DNA from: Frankiales bacterium
Lineage (GTDB): Bacteria > Actinomycetota > Actinomycetes > Mycobacteriales > SCTD01
Direction of reading: 5' to 3'
Assembly (NCBI GenBank): GCA_025465465.1
Contig: JAODND010000073.1
Span: forward strand, 1 to 55,364
Length of the DNA: 55,364 nt
The notes under the pieces are model-generated. The model was given only the letters and a program-made list of their open reading frames with translations. It was not told the DNA's origin and searched no databases. The translations under genes and the position numbers were made by a program. Every line of letters starts with the position of its first letter. Position 1 is the stretch's first letter. This document shows, piece after piece, positions 1 to 10,127 of this stretch.

Positions 1-888
1 ACGGGTGAGCCCGAACTCGCGCCCGATCTCATCGAGGGTGTGCTGCTGGCCGTCGGTGAGCCCGAACCGCATCTTCACGACCGCTGCCTCGCGCTCGGTG
101 AGGGTGGTGAGGACGTCGTGCAGCTGCTCCTGCATCAGGGTGAACGACACCACGTCGACGGCCACCGGGGCATCGGCGTCCTCGATGAAGTCGCCCAGGT
201 TGCTGTCGCCCTCGTCGCCGACCACGGCCTGCAGCGAGATCGGCTCGCGGGCGTACCGCTGGATCTCCAGCACCTTCTCGACGGTGAGGTCGAGCTCGGT
301 GGCGATCTCCTCGGGCGTCGCGTCCCGGCCCAGCGTCATGAGCTTCTCGCGCTGCAGCCGGGCGACCTTGTTGATCTGCTCGACCATGTGCACCGGGATC
401 CGGATGGTGCGGGCCTGGTCGGCCATGGCGCGGGTGATGGCCTGCCGGATCCACCAGGTGGCGTAGGTCGAGAACTTGAAGCCCTTGGTGTAGTCGAACT
501 TCTCGACCGCACGGATCAGGCCGAGGTTGCCCTCCTGGATCAGGTCGAGGAACAGCATTCCCCGGCCGAGGTAGCGCTTCGCGATGCTGACGACCAGCCG
601 GAGGTTGGCCTCGAGCAGGTGCTTCTTGGCCTTCTCGCCGTCGCGGACGAGCCACTCGAGGTCATGTCGCAGGGAAGCCGACAGGCCCTTCTGCTGCAGC
701 TTGTGGGTCGCGAACAGGCCGGCTTCGATGCGCTGGCTGAGGAGCACCTCCTGCTCGGCGGACAGCAGGGGGGTCTTGCCGATCTCCTTGAGGTACGCAC
801 GGACCAGGTCGGCACTGACGCTGGCTTCCGCGTGCGGCTGCTCGTCGAGGTCGTCCTCCAGGTCGTGTTCGGGGGGAGCGATCGTCAT
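1..888 (-). CDS. RNA polymerase sigma-70 factor, SigB/HrdB type (3' end outside window)
   Basis: A sigma-70 family factor that directs RNA polymerase to promoters. It reads in frame from ATG at 888 to the window edge (296 residues, no stop reached), so region 4.2 is missing. Regions 1.2 to 4 are visible. Region 1.2 is [19 protein letters not shown]. Region 2 contains [36 protein letters not shown] and [13 protein letters not shown]. Region 3 starts at [11 protein letters not shown]. Region 4 begins around [12 protein letters not shown]. The acidic N-terminus is only about 25 residues, so it lacks the long 1.1 extension of SigA/HrdB and looks more like mycobacterial SigB. GGAAGG lies about 7 nt before the ATG. 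It follows acn in the same direction after 106 bp. Assignment to the family is sure; principal versus alternative factor is not. Confidence 0.93.
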   Translation of the reverse strand, partial: MTIAPPEHDLEDDLDEQPHAEASVSADLVRAYLKEIGKTPLLSAEQEVLLSQRIEAGLFATHKLQQKGLSASLRHDLEWLVRDGEKAKKHLLEANLRLVVSIAKRYLGRGMLFLDLIQEGNLGLIRAVEKFDYTKGFKFSTYATWWIRQAITRAMADQARTIRIPVHMVEQINKVARLQREKLMTLGRDATPEEIATELDLTVEKVLEIQRYAREPISLQAVVGDEGDSNLGDFIEDADAPVAVDVVSFTLMQEQLHDVLTTLTEREAAVVKMRFGLTDGQQHTLDEIGREFGLTR

Positions 889-994
889 GAGGGGGCCTTC
901 CGGTGCTCTTCTGTACTCCTAGAACACCGGACGGACCTGCAGGGTTCCCTGAGACGACCTGTGACTTCGCTGTACCCGAGGGAGCTGTTCCTGA

Positions 995-3759
<2,765 letters not shown>

Positions 3760-3763
<4 letters not shown>

Positions 3764-4356
3764 GCGGGTGCTCCTTGGTGTTGGTCGGCTGTGACGCTAG
3801 TGCGAGATCTGACGGCCCCTTCGACCAGGTCGAGGACGCCGGCCAGGTGGTCGGTGGGCATGCCCGACGCGAGGCCCGACACGAGGCCGTCGAGGACGAG
3901 CCGGAGGAAGTCCACGAGGATCGCGAGGGGTACGTCGTCGCGGACGACACCGGCCCGGCGCTGCCGCTGGAGGCGAGCCGTCGTGGCGCCGGTGATGGCG
4001 GACTGATGCTCGGCCCACTGGGCCGCGAACGCGGGGTCGGTGCGGAGCCTTCGTCGTACCTCGAGCTGGACGCCCAGCCAGCCTGCGTCCTTGTCCTGCA
4101 GGTCGCGCATGACCTGGACCAGCCCGTGGGCGGCGACCGTCTCGGACATCGCCGCGGCGTCGTCCTCGGCGAGCGCCAGGAACAGGGCGTCCTTGTCGCG
4201 GAAGTGGTGGAAGATCGCGCCCCGGGACAGGCCTGTCTCGGCCTCCAGGACCTTGACGGTCGCGCCTTCGTAGCCGTGCCGGGCGAAGGCGCGACGGGCG
4301 CCGCCGAGGATCTCCGCGCGCCGCGCGGCCAGCTGCTCCTCGGGGACCTTCGGCAT
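3760..4356 (-). CDS. acnR: TetR-family regulator, AcnR-like repressor of aconitase
   Basis: Predicted DNA-binding repressor of 198 residues. The N-terminal TetR helix-turn-helix spans about residues 10-55, with the recognition region [18 protein letters not shown]. The C-terminal ligand domain is variable. In Corynebacterium glutamicum a TetR protein next to acn (AcnR) represses aconitase. The closely similar N-terminus ([17 protein letters not shown]) and the coupling to acn support the same role. Here the regulator is the first gene and acn the second, the reverse of the C. glutamicum order, so it would be autoregulated. ATG at 4356 is preceded by a promoter with no Shine-Dalgarno sequence, suggesting a leaderless mRNA. 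The ligand is unknown from sequence. Confidence 0.88.
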
Positions 4357-4362
4357 GCCGTC

Positions 4363-4392
4363 AGTCTACCAAACCGTACGTCCGTCTTGCAA
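4363..4392 (-). promoter_or_regulatory. acnR-acn promoter with embedded TetR-type operator
   Basis: On the minus strand a -35 box TTGCAA (4392-4387), an 18-bp spacer and a -10 box TAGACT (4368-4363) end 6 nt before the acnR ATG, so transcription should start at the start codon. The spacer and -35 edge hold an imperfect palindrome at 4370-4389, CAAGACGGAC-GTACGGTTTG. Seven of ten half-site positions match. A repressor bound there would block polymerase directly. The boxes are read from sequence; binding by AcnR is inference. Confidence 0.7.
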
Positions 4393-4399
4393 CGTCGGG

Positions 4400-6067
4400 T
4401 CAGCTGTCGCGGTCGGGGCGCACCGGGACCTTGCGGCCCTTGATGACGCTCGCTCGCAGCGCCTTGACGACGGTGTCGAGCTCGTTCGCGGGCACCTCGA
4501 CGAGCGAGAAGCGCTCGGTGATCTCGATGCTGCCGATCTGCTTGCCCGACAGGTGCGTCTCGCCGGCGATGGCCCCCACCAGGTCCTTGGGGGCGACCTT
4601 CGCGGCCCGTCCGGCACCGATGTAGACCTTGGCCATGCCGGCCGCGGGACCCTTGCGCTGCGGCGGCCCGGTCCGTGGCGCGCCGCCGCGCGACGTCGAG
4701 GGCCGGGCGTCGTCGCGCTCGGGGCGGGGCTGACGCGGGGGCACCACCGGGATCTCTTGCTCCTCGGTGCTCGCGTGCACGAGCGAGAGGGCGGCAGCGG
4801 CGAGGTCGAGCGGGTCGTGGTCCTTGGCCAGCGCGGTCACGACCTTGCGGGCGTCGGCGAGATCGGTGCCGAGCGCCTCGATCAAGGCACCGGTCGTGGC
4901 CGCGAGCCGGCTGGCCCGGAGGTCGGCGACGCTCGGGATCGGCGCGTAGGGGATCTTGGTCTTGGTGAGGTGCTCGACCGACTCGACCATGCGGCGCTCG
5001 CGGGGCTCGACCAGGGTGATCGCGACGCCCTCGCGACCCGCGCGGCCGACCCGGCCGATGCGGTGGACATAGGTCTCGGGCGCCGACGGCACGTTGTAGT
5101 TGACGACGTGCGTCAGGTGGTCGACGTCGAGACCGCGGGCGGCGACGTCGGTGGCCACGAGCAGGTCCGCCGTGCCGCCTCGCAGGCGGTTCATCACGCG
5201 GTCGCGCTCGGCCTGGGTCATGCCGCCGTGCAGGGCCTCCGCGCGGACGTCCTTGCCCTTCAGGGCCTCGGTGAGGGAGTCGACCTCCTCGCGGGTCCGG
5301 CAGAACACGATCGCGGCGGTCGGCTTCTGGACCGCCAGCACGCGGGCGAGGGTCGCCGCCTTGTTCTCGCGGAAGACGAGGTGGGCGGTCTGCGTGACCT
5401 TGGGCGTCTCGCCCGCGAGGACGTTCTCGCGCTCGATCTGCACACGCACCGGGTCGTTGAGGTGCTTCTTGGCCATCCGCGCGATCTTCGGCGGCAGCGT
5501 CGCGGAGAACAGCACCGTCTGGCGCTGCTCGGGCACCTGGCTCAGGATCGCGTCGAGCTCGTCGGCGAAGCCCATGTCGAGCATCTCGTCGGCTTCGTCG
5601 AGCACGACCGTCGTGAGCTCGTCGAGCTTGAGGGACCCGCGCTCGAGGTGGTCGACCACCCGCCCCGGCGTACCGACCACGACGTCGACCCCGCGGCTCA
5701 GTGCCTTCAGCTGGGGCGTGATCGGCTGTCCGCCGTAGACGGCGAGAACCCGGGCACCGAGGGTGCGGCCGTAGTTCTCGATGGCGTTCGCGACCTGCAT
5801 CGCCAGCTCACGGGTCGGCGCGAGCACGAGGGCCTTCGGTCGCTTGCCGCGGGCGCCGTCGGCGAGGGCGTTGAGGATGGGCAGCGCGAACGCCGCGGTC
5901 TTTCCGGTGCCCGTCGCCGCTTGGCCGACGAGGTCCTGGCCGGTGAGCAGCGCAGGGATGGCCTCGCTCTGGATGGGTGTCGGCTCCTCGTAGCCGAGCG
6001 CGCTCAGCGCGTCGAGGAGCTCCGGACGGAGACCCAGGCCGGAGAAGCGGTCGCCATCGGGTTGCAT
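4400..6067 (-). CDS. deaD: DEAD-box ATP-dependent RNA helicase (DeaD/CsdA-like)
   Basis: Unwinds RNA during ribosome assembly, mRNA decay or cold adaptation. The 555-residue protein shows every core motif in order: Q motif GYEEPTPIQ (about 25-33), Walker A ATGTGKT (51-57), DEAD (157-160), SAT motif FSATLP and motif VI HRIGRVGRAG. A charged, Pro/Arg-rich linker (about 430-475) leads to a C-terminal DbpA/CsdA-type RNA-binding domain, from VYIGAGRAAKVAPKDLVGAI to about residue 548. That domain points to the DeaD/CsdA group rather than RhlE. GGAGG lies only 1-2 nt from the ATG, so initiation may not be classical. Its stop is 43 bp upstream of acnR, in the same direction. Confidence 0.96.
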   Translation of the reverse strand: MQPDGDRFSGLGLRPELLDALSALGYEEPTPIQSEAIPALLTGQDLVGQAATGTGKTAAFALPILNALADGARGKRPKALVLAPTRELAMQVANAIENYGRTLGARVLAVYGGQPITPQLKALSRGVDVVVGTPGRVVDHLERGSLKLDELTTVVLDEADEMLDMGFADELDAILSQVPEQRQTVLFSATLPPKIARMAKKHLNDPVRVQIERENVLAGETPKVTQTAHLVFRENKAATLARVLAVQKPTAAIVFCRTREEVDSLTEALKGKDVRAEALHGGMTQAERDRVMNRLRGGTADLLVATDVAARGLDVDHLTHVVNYNVPSAPETYVHRIGRVGRAGREGVAITLVEPRERRMVESVEHLTKTKIPYAPIPSVADLRASRLAATTGALIEALGTDLADARKVVTALAKDHDPLDLAAAALSLVHASTEEQEIPVVPPRQPRPERDDARPSTSRGGAPRTGPPQRKGPAAGMAKVYIGAGRAAKVAPKDLVGAIAGETHLSGKQIGSIEITERFSLVEVPANELDTVVKALRASVIKGRKVPVRPDRDS

Positions 6068-6124
6068 GCCTCCATTCTCGCAGGCATCACGCTCGGCACC
6101 GTCTCGAGGACGATGACAGGACAG

Positions 6125-6790
6125 CTAGCCCCAGGGCGCGGGAGGTGGCGGTCGGTTCCAGGGCTCTCGGCTGACGATCGAGCTCGACTCCATGTAGTCC
6201 CATCCGGGGTCCGCGACCTCCCAGGTGCCGTACATCGCTCGCAGTGCAGGTTCCACGGGGTCCGGGACCTGCCAGGTCGACCCGAGGAACGTGATCTCCT
6301 GCAGCGACCCGACGGGGACCCGCTGCTCGGCTTGCAACCAAGTGCCGTCGCGCTTGGCGAAGACCCAGCTCGCCAGCTCGTCGCCGAGGCGACGGGTGAT
6401 GAAGAAGTCGAGTCCGATCGCACCGCGGGTGCAGCGCACCTCGGCCAGGCCGCCTCCGTTGTGAGCCCAGGAGCGACGGTGTCGCCAACCGGCAGCCCGC
6501 AGCGCCGGCAGGGACGCGAACAGCCGGTCGCTGTCCTCCTCGCCCACCTCGAGGTCGATGTCCCAGCAGTCCCAGGGCAGCGCTCGGCCTTCTCGCCGCC
6601 ACCCCAGCAGCAGACCGCCGGTCAGGACGTAGTGGCCGGCGAGCGGGGTGCTCTGCAGCACGGAGTGCAGCTGTGAAAGGGCTTTGAGGTACCTCGGGTA
6701 CTGGAGCCGCTGCTCGACAGCGGCGTATCCCTTCAGCCGGCGCAGTGCGGCGTACGGCGGCAGCAGGACCGACTCCCACACCATGGCCAC
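6125..6790 (-). CDS. LicD-like phosphotransferase, last gene of the phosphonate operon
   Basis: A 221-residue protein with a LicD/fukutin-type nucleotidyltransferase-fold signature. LTGGLLLGWRREG is followed by PWDCWDIDLEV, which has the metal-binding DxD pair but one residue more than the usual PWDDDIDL. A C-terminal MYGTWEVADPGWDYMES resembles the YG.W..P segment of LicD. LicD enzymes move phosphocholine or phosphoethanolamine from a CDP carrier to a glycan. With the preceding genes, the inferred substrate is CMP-2-aminoethylphosphonate and the acceptor a cell-surface polymer. GTG at 6790 abuts the previous stop (6791); ATG at 6784 is an alternative start. There is no signal peptide, so it would act in the cytoplasm. 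Confidence 0.72.
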   Translation of the reverse strand: MAMVWESVLLPPYAALRRLKGYAAVEQRLQYPRYLKALSQLHSVLQSTPLAGHYVLTGGLLLGWRREGRALPWDCWDIDLEVGEEDSDRLFASLPALRAAGWRHRRSWAHNGGGLAEVRCTRGAIGLDFFITRRLGDELASWVFAKRDGTWLQAEQRVPVGSLQEITFLGSTWQVPDPVEPALRAMYGTWEVADPGWDYMESSSIVSREPWNRPPPPAPWG

Positions 6791-7201
6791 TCAGGCCCCC
6801 CGGGCGGCGATGCGGGACAGGATGTCGGAGGTGGAGATGCCCGGCGTGTACGGGACGGTGCGGACGATTCCGCGCCGCACCGCGCCCGGGTAGAACTCGG
6901 AGAGCTTCGCGGGGTCGAAGTCGTTGCCGTGCACGACCACGTCGAGCCCATGCAGGTCGATCCAGGCCTCGTCGACCGAGAGCGGGGCGTTCGGCAGCAC
7001 CTCGTCGACCAGCGAGCACGCCTCGACGACGGCGATCCGTTCCTGCATCGAGCAGATCGGCGACCGCTTGTAGGAGGCGACGTCGTCGTCGGAGTGGATG
7101 CCGACGACGAGCTCGTCGCCGAGCGACCGGGCCTGGCGCAGGAAGGCCACGTGCCCGGCATGGAACAGGTCGGCGACCATGTCCGCGTAGACCCTCGTCA
7201 T
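6791..7201 (-). CDS. CTP-dependent cytidylyltransferase (TagD/ethanolamine-phosphate type)
   Basis: A 136-residue single-domain cytidylyltransferase. The family signature HxGH is present as FHAGHVAFLRQA (residues 13-24), and the second CTP-binding motif ISTSDIL is near the C-terminus (compare ISTTELI in TagD). Substrates of relatives are glycerol-3-phosphate, phosphocholine and phosphoethanolamine. In this operon the likely substrate is 2-aminoethylphosphonate, an isostere of phosphoethanolamine, giving CMP-aminoethylphosphonate. The ATG at 7201 overlaps the stop of the transaminase gene by 4 nt (ATGA), and its stop touches the LicD-like start. I chose this start for that coupling and because the fold begins immediately (MTRVYADMVADLFHAGH). 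Confidence 0.86.
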   Translation of the reverse strand: MTRVYADMVADLFHAGHVAFLRQARSLGDELVVGIHSDDDVASYKRSPICSMQERIAVVEACSLVDEVLPNAPLSVDEAWIDLHGLDVVVHGNDFDPAKLSEFYPGAVRRGIVRTVPYTPGISTSDILSRIAARGA

Positions 7202-8226
7202 GAGCTGAGCACGCGGAACAGGTCGGTGATGACCGCCTCGTCGACGGCCGCTCCCATGTTGGCCACGCGCAGCACCGAACCCCGCAGCGCGCCCTGGCCG
7301 TGGTAGACGACATAGCCGTGCGTGAGCGCCCGGGCCGCGAGCTCGTCGGCGTTGGCGTCCGGCAGCCGAAAGGCAGCGAGCACGTGGGAACGGTGCTCCT
7401 CCGCGAGCAGCGGGGTGAACCCGGCGCCGGCCCCTGCAGCCCAGACGTGCCGGGCGAGCCGCGCGTATCTGTCCCGCCGGCTGGCCGTGCTGTGCAGGTC
7501 GAGCACGATGCCGAGGGAGACGAATGCCGCGACGTTGGGGGTGGAGGGCAGGGCGCCGGTGTGCGCGACCACATCGAGCACCGGCACGGTCGGGTGGTGC
7601 ACAAGCCCGCGGCGGTGGAAGACACCGGCGACACCTGGCAGCGCCTCGAGGCACTTGCCCGAGTTGAAGCACACGACGTCGGCGTCCACGTCGACGGCGT
7701 GCACCCCCAGCGAGCTGACCGCGTCGACGAGGACCTTGGCGCCGTGCTCGCGCGCCAGGGCGGCGAGTGCAGCGAGCGGGTTGAGCAGGCCCGTGGTCGT
7801 CTCGTGGTGGACGACCAACAGCCAGTCCGGCCGGTGCTCGGCCAGTGCGGCGGCCGCGGCGTCCAGGTCGACCGGCGTGCCGGTGCCGAGCGCGACGGGG
7901 ACCACCTCGTTGCCCAGCGCCGCCGAGGTGGTCGCCAGCCGGGTGCAGTAGACCCCGTTGTCCAGGACCAGCACCTTGCCGCGGACGAAGGTCGCCAGTG
8001 CCGCGTCCACCGCCAGGCTGCCGGACCCGTGGAGCAGCCCCAGCGCGTAGGTCTCCGGGCTGAGCTCCGCAGCGGCGAACAGCCCCCGCTCAACCGCGTC
8101 GAGCAGGCGCTCGAACTCCTCCTGCCGGTGGCACAGCTCCACGTCGAACAGGTGGTTGCGAACCTCGGCGTCGAGGTTCACGGGACCTGGGTTGAAAAGC
8201 ACCTGGGTCCGGGGCGCCAGCCTCAT
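7198..8226 (-). CDS. 2-aminoethylphosphonate:pyruvate transaminase-like PLP enzyme
   Basis: Class-V aminotransferase of 342 residues (fold type I) related to PhnW and alanine-glyoxylate transaminases. FNPGPVNL at residues 11-18 is the usual N-terminal motif, D168 in LVDAVSSLG binds the PLP pyridine, and K191 in SGKCLEALPG is the Schiff-base lysine. In a biosynthetic phosphonate operon it should run in the direction phosphonoacetaldehyde to 2-aminoethylphosphonate. The start at 8226 overlaps the previous stop (ATGA, 8223-8226); an upstream in-frame extension to 8355 lies wholly inside the decarboxylase gene and is rejected. Bifunctional PntC enzymes fuse such a transaminase to a nucleotidyltransferase; here the two are separate overlapping genes. 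Amino donor not predictable. Confidence 0.86.
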   Translation of the reverse strand: MRLAPRTQVLFNPGPVNLDAEVRNHLFDVELCHRQEEFERLLDAVERGLFAAAELSPETYALGLLHGSGSLAVDAALATFVRGKVLVLDNGVYCTRLATTSAALGNEVVPVALGTGTPVDLDAAAAALAEHRPDWLLVVHHETTTGLLNPLAALAALAREHGAKVLVDAVSSLGVHAVDVDADVVCFNSGKCLEALPGVAGVFHRRGLVHHPTVPVLDVVAHTGALPSTPNVAAFVSLGIVLDLHSTASRRDRYARLARHVWAAGAGAGFTPLLAEEHRSHVLAAFRLPDANADELAARALTHGYVVYHGQGALRGSVLRVANMGAAVDEAVITDLFRVLSS

Positions 8227-8702
8227 CGGGCGATCCTCGCCCGCACCTGAGCCACGTTGTCCGGCGGGGAGACGGGGACGCGAGGCGGCTTGCCGTCGCG
8301 GGTGATCGGGAGGATCGCCGTGACGCCGGGGTAGCTCGACTCGAGCGGAGCGCACGGCTGGCCGCCGACCGACTCGTGGCAGCCGTTGTCCAGCACGTAG
8401 TGGAAGAACCGGTCTGCGGGGGCGCGGTCGCGGATGGTGTGGGTGGTGCCCAGGGACATCAGCAGGGCGCCGTCCCCGTTGAGGACGACGACGGTCCGGT
8501 CCGACCCCAGCACGATGCCGAGCCCGATAGCCGGGGCGAGGCCCATGCTGCCCTGCATGTAGAGCACCACGTGCTCAGGACTCACCTCGGCCGCGACCGC
8601 GCGGGAGACGTAGCCGGTCGAGGCGACGTAGATCGCGTCCGTGCCGTGCCGCCCGAGCACCTGCCGGATCGCGGCGGACCGCGAGCTGGGCTCAGCCTTC
8701 AT
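8223..8702 (-). CDS. Phosphonopyruvate decarboxylase, TPP-binding (beta) subunit
   Basis: A 159-residue protein equal to the C-terminal, thiamine-diphosphate-binding half of phosphonopyruvate decarboxylase (Ppd), or the ComE subunit of sulfopyruvate decarboxylase. QGSMGLAPAIGLGI is followed by the TPP/Mg motif NGDGALLMSLGTTHTI and VLDNGCHESVGGQ, as in Ppd. It would pair with the alpha subunit encoded just upstream (11-nt overlap) to convert phosphonopyruvate to phosphonoacetaldehyde. This is the irreversible step that pulls the unfavourable PEP mutase reaction forward. A sulfopyruvate substrate cannot be excluded from sequence, but the operon contains PEP-mutase-like and transaminase genes. 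Confidence 0.86.
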   Translation of the reverse strand: MKAEPSSRSAAIRQVLGRHGTDAIYVASTGYVSRAVAAEVSPEHVVLYMQGSMGLAPAIGLGIVLGSDRTVVVLNGDGALLMSLGTTHTIRDRAPADRFFHYVLDNGCHESVGGQPCAPLESSYPGVTAILPITRDGKPPRVPVSPPDNVAQVRARIAR

Positions 8703-9105
8703 TGTTCGGCCCGTGGACGAGGATCGCGAGGGGATAGTCGATCAGCTCGAGCAGAGCCGCGTCGACCCGGCCCATGACCTCGTGTTGCGGCAGCGTGTGC
8801 CGGTGCCCGACGACCAGCAGCGGCGTCAGGCCATACGGGATGCACAGCGAGGTCAGCGGGTTGATGGCGTGCCCGAGCCCGGCGTTCTGCAGGTAGACGC
8901 AGGCCTTGGTGCCGGCGAGCTCGGCGCCGGCGGCGATGGCCACGGCCTCCGCCTCCCAGGTCGCGATGACGTGCTCGACGCCGTCCAGCGCGTCGACGTC
9001 CTCGATGAAGCCACGCAGGCCGCTGTCGGGCACGCCGACGAACAACCGGTACCCCTCGCCGACCAGCTGCTGGGCGAGCCCGTCAGCGGACGTAACGGTC
9101 TTCAT
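8692..9105 (-). CDS. Phosphonopyruvate decarboxylase, PYR-domain (alpha) subunit
   Basis: A 137-residue counterpart of the N-terminal half of phosphonopyruvate decarboxylase. FVGVPDSGLRGF, the cofactor-activating glutamate in TWEAEAVAIAAG, and YLQNAGLGHAINPLTSL are hallmarks of Ppd and of ComD. Alone it lacks the TPP pyrophosphate-binding motif, which is on the next gene, so the active site must form between subunits. The two chains together have about 296 residues, fewer than the roughly 380-400 of single-chain Ppd. ATG at 9105 is preceded by GAGGG and overlaps the end of the upstream mutase-like gene by 23 nt. Confidence 0.86.
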   Translation of the reverse strand: MKTVTSADGLAQQLVGEGYRLFVGVPDSGLRGFIEDVDALDGVEHVIATWEAEAVAIAAGAELAGTKACVYLQNAGLGHAINPLTSLCIPYGLTPLLVVGHRHTLPQHEVMGRVDAALLELIDYPLAILVHGPNNEG

Positions 9106-9949
9106 TGGCCCTCAGCTCGTCGACGTAGACCAGCCGGAAGATCTCGTCCATCGGGACGATCTGCTCCTCGACGTCGGCCAGCCTGCGGTGGGCCATCAGA
9201 CCCTGCATGGTGCTCTGCAGCGCCCGGACCTGGGCGCGGATCCCCGCGTTCGCCATGATGATGAGGCGGAAGCCCGCCTGGTCGAGCTCGTCGTAGGTCA
9301 CCCCGCCATAGGTCGTCGGGACGCAGACGAGGGGCGTCTCGTGGTCGACCCGCCACTTCTCGGCGAACTCGAGCACGGCCTCCTTGTCCTTGCCCTTGTG
9401 GTGGATCAGGATGCCGTCGACGCCTCGCTCGGCGTAGGCGTGGCAGCGCTCGAGGGCGACGTCCAGGCCCAGGCCCTTCGTGAGCGCCTCGGTCCGGGCG
9501 ATGACCGCGAAGCCTTCGTCCGGGCGTGAGTCGAGGGCCGCGTCGAGCTTGCCGCAGAAGGTCGAGGTCTTCTCGATGTCCTCCTGCATGCCGTCGTAGA
9601 AGGTGCACCGCTTGGGAAAGACGTTGTCCTCGATGCAGATGCCGCTCGTGCCGGCCTTGTAGAACTCGCGCACCATCCGGATCGTGTTGATGGCGTTGCC
9701 ACCGCCCGCGTTGCCGTCGACCAGGACCGGGCTCTGCACCCGGTCGACGATCCGGTTCGCGATCTCCAGGTAGTCCTGTGTGCCGAGGATGTCCGCGTCC
9801 GGCAGCCGGGCCGCTGCGTGCACCTCGAAGCTGGAGATCCAGAGGCCGTCGACGCCGGCCTCCTCGGCGATCTTCGCGCCGAGAGCGGTGTGCACTCCCA
9901 CGAGGACGGCTGCATGCTCTGCCTTGAGAAAGTCGAGGATGGTGCGCAA
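9083..9949 (-). CDS. PEP mutase/isocitrate lyase superfamily enzyme, divergent phosphoenolpyruvate mutase
   Basis: First gene of the phosphonate operon; predicted to rearrange phosphoenolpyruvate to phosphonopyruvate. I start it at TTG 9949 (GGGAGG 9 nt upstream), giving 288 residues. It then aligns without gaps, from memory, to Mytilus PEP mutase with an offset of 7. Retained residues are W37, D51, D78, E107, K113, R152 and H183. Changed residues are N80 (D87 in Mytilus), N109 (K116), C115 (N122), T116 (S123) and K185 (S192). The loop reads EDNVFPKRCTF rather than the mutase signature EDK-x5-NS. Its KRC resembles the catalytic KRC of 2-methylisocitrate lyase. Operon context favours a mutase; lyase or hydrolase activity remains possible. 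The exact start is uncertain; GTG near 9999 is an alternative. Confidence 0.8.
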   Translation of the reverse strand: MRTILDFLKAEHAAVLVGVHTALGAKIAEEAGVDGLWISSFEVHAAARLPDADILGTQDYLEIANRIVDRVQSPVLVDGNAGGGNAINTIRMVREFYKAGTSGICIEDNVFPKRCTFYDGMQEDIEKTSTFCGKLDAALDSRPDEGFAVIARTEALTKGLGLDVALERCHAYAERGVDGILIHHKGKDKEAVLEFAEKWRVDHETPLVCVPTTYGGVTYDELDQAGFRLIIMANAGIRAQVRALQSTMQGLMAHRRLADVEEQIVPMDEIFRLVYVDELRANEDRYVR

Positions 9950-10127
9950 GACGGGTGCCCTCCCAGGCTGACACGGCGGTGTCGAATCTTCGCATGTCAC
10001 CGACCCGTCACGTCGAGTTATCGGGGAAGAGATCCACGCGTCATGTCGACCTGGGCGGAGGCGGCCGCGCTGGGGCTGGCCGTCCCGGCGCCTTCCTCGC
10101 CTCCACCGCCCGTGCGAAAGTGCCGTC
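9950..10127. other. Divergent intergenic region upstream of the phosphonate operon
   Basis: The 178 bp between the phosphonate operon and the HhH-GPD gene should hold both promoters. On the minus strand the strongest feature is GGGAGG 9 nt before TTG 9949; GATAAC near 10020 is a possible -10 without a clear -35. On the plus strand a weak GAAAG precedes the ATG at 10128. I see no strong palindrome, riboswitch-like fold or coding potential. Confidence 0.4.

Noticed and set aside
930..960. Possible terminator between acn and the sigma gene (CAGGG-TT-CCCTG)
   Set aside because: The stem is only 5 bp with a 2-nt loop and no T-run; too weak to call.
4355..6676. 773-residue open frame on the plus strand across the RNA helicase
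   Set aside because: It is antisense to a gene with all DEAD-box motifs, is Arg/Gly/Leu-rich low-complexity and shows no domain; high GC removes stop codons in this frame.
8227..8355. N-terminal extension of the transaminase to 8355
   Set aside because: The extra residues are Arg/Pro-rich and lie inside the Ppd beta gene; the family fold starts at the ATGA overlap at 8226.
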